A stretch of DNA of 9,545 nucleotides from Candidatus Methanoperedens sp. (GTDB lineage Archaea > Halobacteriota > Methanosarcinia > Methanosarcinales > Methanoperedenaceae), in NCBI GenBank assembly GCA_023249275.1, contig JAHFCV010000089.1, forward strand, positions 1-9,545. The letters are read 5' to 3'. The notes under the pieces were generated by a model. That model saw only the letters and a list, made by a program, of their open reading frames with translations. It did no database searches and had not been told where the DNA came from. Positions 1 to 5,996 of this stretch are shown here, one piece after another. The stretch's first letter is position 1; each line of letters begins with the position of its first letter. Position numbers and translations under genes: made by a program.

Positions 1-1803
1 GCAACGGCAAAAAATGGCTCTACTTATTATGGGGCATTCAAAAATATAACCATGAACTATTCAGCATCGGATGTACAGAACTTTAATTTCACATTGTGGG
101 AACTATTAGGAAATGTGGAAAACATCAGCGTAAATAATATGGGTATTCAAGGTCAAAATAATGCTCAAAATGTTACAACCAAACAGCTTCCCTTCCAGTT
201 GTTGAACGGAACTCAAAATCTAACCAACCAGTTTGCGCATATTGAAATAGAGGTTAATTACTCGGCAAACGGCAGTGCAGCCTTCAAATGGATGGTAGAT
301 GTTTCGCAAAGTGCCAACGGCTCGTTCTCTATTCCCGCAATCAACGCAAACATAAGAAAGATTAACGTGTTCACACAGAACTTTGCGCCGAAAAAGACCT
401 CAAAGAATACTTCCCAAATTGCAAACCCACCCGTAAATATCAGCCTGAACTCATTTGGTAACAAAAAGCCTGATGGGAATGCGTTTTCAGGCAACACATT
501 TATAGACATGCTGCTGAGCAAGCCTGAATGCGATGTTCCAGTTCCTGCGGCGGGCTGTTCTTTATTTGGTAACTCAGGAAAAGCCGAGGGTGCATTTAAT
601 CCCTTCAAGGTAGTTCTGGGCGGCGGCAAAATAAGTCTCCGAATAAAGCAGGTAAAGGCGACCGGCAACATAACAGTGCATTACAAGAACGTTGACATGC
701 TGGCTTCAGGACCGCCTGATGCGTTGTTCGATGAAAACGCAAGCCAATCCCAGAGCGGCTCTGCGTTAGAGCAGGCATGGAGATTCGGAAGCAACGGTCC
801 TGAAATCTATGAAGAAGTTCTTATCGGAGTTCCTATCAGTTCCAGTTTGAGCATTTCAAGTGTTAAACTCGGAAAACTTTATGATGAAAACTGGAATGCG
901 ATATGGAATATAACCGATACCAATGCGGCTGCAAACATACCATCAGATTACAGCCAATTCCCCGCGTCATGGTTCACAACAGGTCCCTCTTGCAGTACCA
1001 CTGATACTTCGTCTGCATGCTATATCGACTCAACAAACGGCATTCTCTGGCTCCGAATCCCCCACTTCTCAGGCGTCGGTCCAACTGTTTCTGGAACAAC
1101 AGGTGGCGGCGGTGGAGGTGGCGGCAGCAGCGGCAGCACCGGTGGCGGCGGAGTAACCACATCCGAGCCATCTGCCAACATAGCAAAAGCAGAGAGGTAC
1201 GATAAGAGCCTGATTGCCAATACACCAGTAACATATACATTCAACGCCCCCGAGCACGGCATCTATGAAATAGTTATTACCGGCAAAGAGAATGAAAACG
1301 ACATAGCTGTAAGGATCGAGGCTCTTAAAGGTATAGCAAAAGGTGTGACTTCTCCGGCGCCTGGAGCCGTGTATAAAAACTTGAACATCATAGTCGGAAC
1401 AACTAAGATAAAAGAGGCTATCATCAAGTTCAAGGTTGAGAACTCCTGGCTCACCAGCAACGACCTTGGAGGCAGCGATGTGAAGCTGATGAGGTGGGAT
1501 GGAAGCAAATGGAATCCACTTGAAACCAGTGAAAAGACAAAAGACGGCACATTTACATCATTCGAGGCTAAGACACCAGGCTTCTCAAGCTTTGCCATAA
1601 CAGGATTGAAAGCATCGGCAACGACGGCAGCAACTCCGGCAATCGGGATAACAGGAACTCCAGCCAAGCCCGGAGAGACTGCAATTTCGACCCCAACAGC
1701 AGTTCCGAAAAATAAGGGTATACCCGGGTTTGAAGCAACATTGTCTGCTCTTGTAATAACATTGTTAGCAGCCTCATTAATTAACGACAGAAAGAGAAAA
1801 TAG
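1..1803 (+). CDS. PGF-pre-PGF domain surface protein with PGF-CTERM anchor (5' end missing)
   Basis: This is the C-terminal 600 residues of a secreted archaeal surface protein. The frame is open from base 1, so the first ATG (base 52) is internal and the true start lies upstream. Residues 1 to about 310 form a beta-rich, Asn/Ser/Thr-rich ectodomain with 16 N-x-S/T sequons (N5 to N303) and two close cysteine pairs (C177/C186, C331/C340) that may form disulphides. A Gly/Ser linker (about 366-384) leads into a PGF-pre-PGF domain (about 389-537). A Thr/Pro-rich spacer follows, then the PGF motif at 575-577, a hydrophobic helix and a basic tail ending in RKRK. In this family archaeosortase A is thought to cleave at PGF and attach a membrane lipid, leaving the protein outside the cell in or under the S-layer. 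The N-terminal part shows no enzymatic motif I recognise. A terminator follows the stop codon. Confidence 0.85.
   Translation, partial: ATAKNGSTYYGAFKNITMNYSASDVQNFNFTLWELLGNVENISVNNMGIQGQNNAQNVTTKQLPFQLLNGTQNLTNQFAHIEIEVNYSANGSAAFKWMVDVSQSANGSFSIPAINANIRKINVFTQNFAPKKTSKNTSQIANPPVNISLNSFGNKKPDGNAFSGNTFIDMLLSKPECDVPVPAAGCSLFGNSGKAEGAFNPFKVVLGGGKISLRIKQVKATGNITVHYKNVDMLASGPPDALFDENASQSQSGSALEQAWRFGSNGPEIYEEVLIGVPISSSLSISSVKLGKLYDENWNAIWNITDTNAAANIPSDYSQFPASWFTTGPSCSTTDTSSACYIDSTNGILWLRIPHFSGVGPTVSGTTGGGGGGGGSSGSTGGGGVTTSEPSANIAKAERYDKSLIANTPVTYTFNAPEHGIYEIVITGKENENDIAVRIEALKGIAKGVTSPAPGAVYKNLNIIVGTTKIKEAIIKFKVENSWLTSNDLGGSDVKLMRWDGSKWNPLETSEKTKDGTFTSFEAKTPGFSSFAITGLKASATTAATPAIGITGTPAKPGETAISTPTAVPKNKGIPGFEATLSALVITLLAASLINDRKRK
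1096..1152 (+). repeat. Gly/Ser-coding low-complexity tract
   Basis: This GGN-rich stretch encodes a run of Gly with some Ser and Thr, forming a flexible linker between the glycosylatable ectodomain and the PGF-pre-PGF domain. It is GC-rich compared with the rest of the gene. Near-identical GGC/GGT triplets make it prone to replication slippage in multiples of three, so linker length may vary between strains. Confidence 0.7.
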
Positions 1804-1828
1804 AGCGAAAAACTGCGCCGGTCGCGCA

Positions 1829-1878
1829 CACGTATGGCATTAACCATACGTGGATTTTCTTTTTTTCATTTTTTATTT
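1829..1878 (+). terminator. Hairpin plus T-rich terminator after the surface-protein gene
   Basis: A perfect 9-bp inverted repeat (CACGTATGG at 1829-1837, CCATACGTG at 1844-1852) with a 6-nt loop is followed at once by a T-rich tract (1855-1878). It begins 26 bp after the surface-protein stop and about 60 bp before the next gene. Archaeal termination depends mainly on the T tract, and the stem may add to it. It separates the surface-protein transcript from the hacB cluster. Confidence 0.75.
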
Positions 1879-1901
1879 GATAAAAACTTCTTCTCACCAA
1901 A

Positions 1902-1943
1902 ATGGTTATGCTTGCCGTAAACAATACCCAGAGCAAGCAATGA
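1902..1943 (+). other. Possible 13-codon upstream ORF coupled to hacB
   Basis: A short frame (MVMLAVNNTQSKQ) starts at ATG 1902 and stops at TGA 1941-1943. Its stop overlaps the hacB start as ATGA. It has no clear Shine-Dalgarno and is not rich in leucine or any other single amino acid, so it does not look like a classical attenuation leader. It could still couple ribosomes onto hacB, whose own Shine-Dalgarno is weak. It may be chance. Confidence 0.2.
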
Positions 1944-2434
1944 ATAGTAAAAACATTAATAAATTCTCAGGAAAAGTGTGGAAATTCGGCGATAACATCG
2001 ATACGGATGTCATCATCCCGGGAAAATACCTGCGAACCACCGATATGAGCCTGCTGGCATCACATGCCATGGAAGGGATTGATCCACAGTTCTCGCAAAA
2101 GGTGCAAAAGGGAGATATAATCGTAGCAGGCAAGAATTTCGGATGCGGCTCATCCAGGGAACAGGCGCCTCTCGCGCTCAAGCACGCAGGAATCGCGTGC
2201 ATCGTGGCAGAATCCTTTGCCAGGATATTTTTCAGGAATGCCATCAATGTTGGCTTGCCAATTATAGAAGCGAAAATAGACTGCGAAGAAGGAGATGTTA
2301 TCGAAATAAACCCTGGAAAAGGACTTGTGAAAAACAAAAACAAAACATATCCTGCCACAAAGCTTCCCGATTTCCTGCAAGAGATACTGGCTGACGGCGG
2401 GCTTGTGGAGCACAGAAAAAAGGTGGCTGTTTGA
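1940..2434 (+). CDS. hacB: Homoaconitase / 3-isopropylmalate dehydratase small subunit (probably methanogen homoaconitase, HacB/AksE)
   Basis: This 164-aa protein is the swivel-domain small subunit of an aconitase-family hydro-lyase and works with a separate [4Fe-4S] large subunit that is not in the window. Typical motifs are NIDTDVIIP (19-27), GKNFGCGSSREQAP (64-77) and FRNAINVGLP (98-107). The specificity loop reads YLRT (30-33). In Methanocaldococcus jannaschii the homoaconitase subunit MJ1271 carries this Arg-Thr (R26, T27), whereas the isopropylmalate isomerase subunit MJ1277 has Val-Tyr. This favours homoaconitase, which acts in 2-oxosuberate synthesis for coenzyme B, over LeuD. ATG 1940 is chosen because it gives the usual archaeal length of about 165 aa. 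An upstream in-frame ATG at 1850 lies inside the terminator hairpin and would add residues unlike the family. It is first in a three-gene cluster. Family assignment is near certain; the substrate is inferred from the loop. Confidence 0.88.
   Translation: MNSKNINKFSGKVWKFGDNIDTDVIIPGKYLRTTDMSLLASHAMEGIDPQFSQKVQKGDIIVAGKNFGCGSSREQAPLALKHAGIACIVAESFARIFFRNAINVGLPIIEAKIDCEEGDVIEINPGKGLVKNKNKTYPATKLPDFLQEILADGGLVEHRKKVAV
2421..2426 (+). promoter_or_regulatory. Shine-Dalgarno for the 287-aa gene
   Basis: AGGTGG lies inside the last codons of hacB, 9 bases before ATG 2436. It matches the archaeal anti-SD-complementary GGAGGTG core and supports starting the next gene at 2436 rather than at ATG 2403. 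Confidence 0.6.
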
Positions 2435-2435
2435 G

Positions 2436-3299
2436 ATGATATTTCCTGCTGATTATAAAAGCGTAGGGGTAACACGGACTGACCCCACCGGGCGAATCGG
2501 GCGCCCCATATATTTTACAACAGAGTACCTGATTGTGGAACTACCAACAGGCTATACGATATACAGGGTAAAAAGCGAAGGCGAAGGGCTTTTGAAAAAA
2601 CTTGTTTCACTTGAATTTATAGCAAAAGGAAAACAGATAAAAAAGTTTGAAGAAAAACTTGATTCCCATGACAGGACGCGGCTCATTGAATCCGCCATTC
2701 CTTTGTGCCGGGGAAACGTAAACACTGTTATTTTTGAAGGCATGGACAGGCATATTACTTTTGTGCAGTACCCAAGCCTCCACGAGGTTGTGGAGATAGA
2801 GATAATAGATATAGCTCCGCCAGAGCCGCCGTGGCTTGCTTTCGCCATCCAGAGGCTTGTCAGGAGCGGTATACTTGGTGAACTCAACATAAGGTTCACC
2901 ACAAAACTCATAGACCTTCGCCAGTTTGAAGGCGAGAAAATGGTTTTTCCCTGCTATGCCTCGGAACTTAAGGGAAAATATCTTGACACGGATACGGACA
3001 TCGAGGATAATTCCACGCTTGTGGGATGCGATATCTCAAAACAGATATTCGAACTCCGCTTTCCTAATTTCACATATAAGCATATCAACATGTGTCCACT
3101 CAAAACAGAACTCTACATGCCAACAAAACCGTTTATCACGAGATGCTGCCAGAGCAAGAAATCCGGAATGGTGAACCTCAACGGCATAGACGGCGCAGTA
3201 GTGCACTGGGGTGCGTCCGAGTATGATATCGTGGATGCGATAAGGATGCTTGTGAAGGTTTTAAAAGGCAATAAGGAAAACAATAAGGATAATAAATAA
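2436..3299 (+). CDS. Uncharacterised archaeal protein between hacB and aksF
   Basis: I do not recognise an experimentally characterised family for this 287-aa soluble protein. It has no signal peptide or membrane helix. It contains six cysteines (C91, C173, C198, C220, C237, C238), the last three in the C-terminal third as MCP and RCCQ, and histidines H106, H116, H216 and H257. This could make a metal or Fe-S site or a redox pair, but no textbook CxxC cluster is present. A Pro-rich turn (IAPPEPPW, 126-133) divides an N-terminal alpha/beta part from a C-terminal part ending in a conserved-looking VVHWGASEYD segment (255-264) and a Lys/Asn-rich tail. The start is set by the Shine-Dalgarno at 2421-2426. 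The start codon lies 1 bp after the hacB stop and the stop lies 10 bp before aksF, so the three genes are almost certainly cotranscribed. That suggests a role in the same pathway, but no function can be assigned from sequence alone. Confidence 0.85.
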   Translation: MIFPADYKSVGVTRTDPTGRIGRPIYFTTEYLIVELPTGYTIYRVKSEGEGLLKKLVSLEFIAKGKQIKKFEEKLDSHDRTRLIESAIPLCRGNVNTVIFEGMDRHITFVQYPSLHEVVEIEIIDIAPPEPPWLAFAIQRLVRSGILGELNIRFTTKLIDLRQFEGEKMVFPCYASELKGKYLDTDTDIEDNSTLVGCDISKQIFELRFPNFTYKHINMCPLKTELYMPTKPFITRCCQSKKSGMVNLNGIDGAVVHWGASEYDIVDAIRMLVKVLKGNKENNKDNK

Positions 3300-3309
3300 T
3301 CTGATAAAA

Positions 3310-4293
3310 ATGAAGCTCGCAGTTATTCAGGGTGACGGTATAGGCAGGGAAGTAATACCGGCGGCGCTGTCGGTGCTTGATGCTTTTGGTCTGGAGATCG
3401 AGAAAGTGCCGCTTGATATTGGTTATGGCAAATGGGAACGGACAGGAAGCGCGCTCACAGACGAGGATATGGATATAATTAAGGAATGCGACTGCGTGCT
3501 ATTCGGTGCAATCACCACGCCACCAGACCCGAATTATAAAAGTGTGCTGATGCGCCTCAGGAAAGAACTTGATTTATACGCCAATATACGTCCCTTTTCA
3601 CCTTTAAAGAAGGTCAAATTGCCCTGCAATACAAAAGAATTTGATTTCGTGGTCGTTCGGGAAAATACAGAAGGCATGTATTCTGGTATAGAAGAACTGC
3701 ATGACGATGTTGCATATACCACAAGGGTTATAACCCGAAAAGGAAGCGAAAGGATAGCCAAACGCGCGTGTATTCTTGCGAGCAAAAGAAAAAAGCAGAT
3801 TACAATAGTGCATAAGGCAAACGTATTGAAATCAGATTCTTTTTTCCGGAATGTTTGCACAGGCGTTGCAAAACGAAATGGCATATCATATAGTGAGATG
3901 CTCGTTGATGCCATGGCTTATGATTTGATTTTGAATCCGCAAAAATATGATGTGATAGTAACCACAAACCTTTTCGGGGATATCCTGAGCGACGAGGCTG
4001 CTGCACTGGTGGGGGGGATTGGACTGTGCCCCAGCGCCAACATCGGCGACCGCTACGCGCTTTTTGAACCCATACATGGAAGCGCGCCTGACATAGCGAG
4101 TAAAGGCATTGCCAACCCGATTGCAGCCATACTGAGCGTTAAAATGATGCTTGAATGGATGGGGCGGACAGAGGAAGCATTATCGATTGGAAGAGCAGTG
4201 GACAGCGTTCTTCAGCAGAGTATTATTACTCCCGACCTGGGAGGTTCATATTCCACAAAAAACGTATCTGATGCGATTACAGGATTAGTTTAA
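3310..4293 (+). CDS. aksF: Homoisocitrate / 3-isopropylmalate dehydrogenase (AksF/LeuB family)
   Basis: This 327-aa NAD-dependent beta-decarboxylating dehydrogenase has the full active site: substrate arginines R84, R94 and R118, catalytic Y124 and K169, and metal ligands D200, D224 and D228. The segment HGSAPDIASKGIANP (256-270), with D261, I262 and A268, is the NAD-preferring version of the cofactor loop. The substrate loop reads GAITTP...NYKS (67-78). By my recollection this resembles the M. jannaschii homoisocitrate dehydrogenase AksF (MJ1596, GAITSP...NYKS) more than LeuB (MJ0720, GAAGETAADV). Together with the homoaconitase-type loop in hacB this favours the coenzyme B 2-oxoacid elongation pathway. 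RENTEGMYSG (117-126) is closer to LeuB, so a dual or leucine role stays possible. It is third in the cluster, 10 bp after the previous gene, with no strong Shine-Dalgarno. Family certain; substrate moderately supported. Confidence 0.88.
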   Translation: MKLAVIQGDGIGREVIPAALSVLDAFGLEIEKVPLDIGYGKWERTGSALTDEDMDIIKECDCVLFGAITTPPDPNYKSVLMRLRKELDLYANIRPFSPLKKVKLPCNTKEFDFVVVRENTEGMYSGIEELHDDVAYTTRVITRKGSERIAKRACILASKRKKQITIVHKANVLKSDSFFRNVCTGVAKRNGISYSEMLVDAMAYDLILNPQKYDVIVTTNLFGDILSDEAAALVGGIGLCPSANIGDRYALFEPIHGSAPDIASKGIANPIAAILSVKMMLEWMGRTEEALSIGRAVDSVLQQSIITPDLGGSYSTKNVSDAITGLV

Positions 4294-4296
4294 ATA
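4289..4296 (+). promoter_or_regulatory. Candidate TATA box for the histidine kinase gene
   Basis: TTTAAATA overlaps the aksF stop codon and lies 33 bp before the kinase ATG. With the usual archaeal TATA-to-start distance of about 25 bp, transcription would begin close to the ATG, giving a very short leader. This would let the kinase be expressed apart from the upstream cluster. Short AT-rich matches are common, so this is tentative. Confidence 0.35.
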
Positions 4297-4328
4297 GGTC
4301 ATGTGATTAAATGGAAAAAGAGTAATTC

Positions 4329-5996
4329 ATGAGGGATAAGGAAAAAACGAAAGAGCAAAACCTCAAAGAACTTAAAACGCTGAAAGACCGGCTTGCTGAA
4401 CTGGAAAGTGCAGAAATCGAGCGCAAGCACGCAGATGAATCCCTGAAGCTGTTCTCCGAAGCCGTGGAAAACGCCCTGGATGGGATTCAAATCGTTGGTC
4501 TGGACGGACACATACTGTATTCAAACAGGGCTGTGGAAAAGATATACGGCTTCTCGCATGAGGAATACAAAGGGAAGCATGTCAATGAGATGAACGCCGA
4601 CCCCGTGTTCGCAAGCAGGGTGATACTTCCGAGCATCATGGAGACCGGGCAGTGGGCTGGCGAGATTATGGTCAAGCACAAGGATGGGGGTGTTTTTCCC
4701 ATCTTGCTTACTGCTTCCATGGTCAAAAACAACAGGGGTGAGCCGATAGCAACGGTGGGAATCATCAAGGACATCACAGAACGCAAGCGTATCGAACAGG
4801 TTTTGTTCCAAAGCAAGGAACGATACCGGAATCTCTTTGAAAATTCTCCAATTTCTCTCTGGGAAGAAGATTGTTCTGATCTTAAAAAATACATTGATAA
4901 TCTAAAAAGTAAAGGGATTAAAAATCTGAGAGCATATTTTGACAAACATCCAAAAGAAGTTGCGCTATGCGCAAATATGGTGAAAGTAGTTGATGTGAAT
5001 AAAGCCACGATAGATTTGTTCAAGGCAAACAGTAAAGACGACCTTATAGCTGGTTTAGAAAATATCTTCACAGAAAATTCATACGAGGTATTTAAAGAAG
5101 AACTTATTGCGATGGCTGAAGACAAAACATCTTTTGAAAGCGAAGATATTGTCAAAACAATGACAGGCGATAAGATTCATATCAGCTTGAAATGGGTTTT
5201 AACTCATGGCTATGAAAAAGCATATTCAAAAAGATTGGTTTCTATCGTAGACATAACGGAGCGCAAACTGGCAGAAGAAGCTATTAAAAAATATGCAAAA
5301 CAGCTTGAGGAATCCAACCGCATGAAGGAACTCTTCACAGACATTATGCATCATGACCTTTTAAATCCACTGAATATCTCCAAAAACTATATTGAAATTC
5401 TACGCGAGGATGAGACTGCCCCAAAGAAAATCAACCACCTGGATATAATTGAAAGAAACCTGACAAAGGGAATGGGATTGATAGAGGGCGCCACCATGCT
5501 TTCAAAACTTGGGAGTTTAGAAAGTATTAGCTTTGGTTATATGGATTTGAAGGACGTAATTGAGAAGGTTAACGAAGCCCTTGGTTCCCTGGTGGATAAA
5601 TCAGGCATGAAACTTGAAAACAACGTATCTATTAGCATGCCGGTCAGAGCCAACAGAATAATTGAAGAGGTTTTTATCAACCTCATAGCCAATGCGGTAA
5701 AATATGCTTCGAATGGTAAAAAAATTGCAGTGGAAGGTGAAGAAGGGAAAGAATGCTGGAGAGTTAAAATAATCGACTTTGGGGAAGGGATAGATGATAG
5801 CGATAAGACCACGATTTTTGAAAGATTCCACAGGGGTGGGAAGAAAGGTGTCAAGGGTTCGGGTCTTGGACTTGCGATTGCCCGAAAGATTATGGAACTT
5901 CACAAAGGCAGGATATGGGTTGAAGACAATCCCGAAGGTGGGGCTGTTTTTGTTGTGGAAATCCCCAAAGACCCCGTATTTAAATACGGGGAATAA
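4329..5996 (+). CDS. Cytoplasmic PAS-PAS sensor histidine kinase
   Basis: This 555-aa kinase has no membrane segment, so it senses an internal or diffusible signal. Order: N-terminal coiled coil (1-40), a PAS domain (about 41-150, ending DITERKR), then a second PAS of the variant type with a SPISLWEED opening and a KVVDVNKA core (about 165-315, ending DITERKL). A dimerisation helix follows with the H-box HHDLLNP (341-347; H342 is the likely phospho-acceptor). The ATPase domain has an N-box NLIANAVKYA (451-460), G1 DFGEGI (483-488), F-box IFERFHRG and G2 KGSGLGLAIAR (509-519). All catalytic boxes are intact. No response regulator or partner lies in the window, so it is an orphan kinase here. 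GC content is 51% across the first PAS and 33% across the second (see findings), suggesting assembly from modules of different origin. It starts 35 bp after aksF, and its 3' end overlaps the convergent transporter gene by 17 bp. Confidence 0.9.
   Translation: MRDKEKTKEQNLKELKTLKDRLAELESAEIERKHADESLKLFSEAVENALDGIQIVGLDGHILYSNRAVEKIYGFSHEEYKGKHVNEMNADPVFASRVILPSIMETGQWAGEIMVKHKDGGVFPILLTASMVKNNRGEPIATVGIIKDITERKRIEQVLFQSKERYRNLFENSPISLWEEDCSDLKKYIDNLKSKGIKNLRAYFDKHPKEVALCANMVKVVDVNKATIDLFKANSKDDLIAGLENIFTENSYEVFKEELIAMAEDKTSFESEDIVKTMTGDKIHISLKWVLTHGYEKAYSKRLVSIVDITERKLAEEAIKKYAKQLEESNRMKELFTDIMHHDLLNPLNISKNYIEILREDETAPKKINHLDIIERNLTKGMGLIEGATMLSKLGSLESISFGYMDLKDVIEKVNEALGSLVDKSGMKLENNVSISMPVRANRIIEEVFINLIANAVKYASNGKKIAVEGEEGKECWRVKIIDFGEGIDDSDKTTIFERFHRGGKKGVKGSGLGLAIARKIMELHKGRIWVEDNPEGGAVFVVEIPKDPVFKYGE
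5972..5991. repeat. Perfect 20-bp palindrome at overlapping convergent gene ends
   Basis: The half-site CCCCGTATTT is followed directly by its reverse complement AAATACGGGG. As RNA it can fold into an 8-bp stem with a UUAA loop on either strand. It encodes the last residues of the kinase (VFKYGE) on + and the last codons plus stop (PRI-stop) of the transporter on -. No T run follows on either strand, so it is not a standard archaeal terminator. It may instead be a 3'-end stabiliser, a processing site or a polymerase roadblock. Confidence 0.7.

Noticed and set aside
52..54. ATG as the start of the surface-protein gene
   Set aside because: The frame is open back to base 1 with the same sequon-rich composition and no signal peptide follows this ATG, so the gene begins outside the window.
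1263..1847. 194-codon minus-strand open frame
   Set aside because: It is antisense to the PGF-pre-PGF domain; the hydrophobic, Val/Ala-rich product is a typical shadow of the coding strand.
1850..1939. N-terminal extension of hacB from ATG 1850
   Set aside because: The ATG lies in the right arm of the terminator hairpin, the encoded residues come from the T-rich tract, and the family starts at about residue 31 of that frame.
2403..2435. Upstream ATG for the 287-aa gene
   Set aside because: It would overlap the hacB end by 32 bp, whereas ATG 2436 has AGGTGG at proper spacing.
1906..2475. 189-codon minus-strand open frame
   Set aside because: It is antisense to hacB, with Ser/Cys/Pro-rich composition and no recognisable domain.
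4487..5155. 222-codon minus-strand open frame
   Set aside because: It is antisense to the intact histidine kinase, shows no domain signature, and is best explained by codon-position bias in the kinase gene.
5972..5991. Palindrome as a standard intrinsic terminator
   Set aside because: Neither strand has a T run after the stem, which archaeal termination usually needs.
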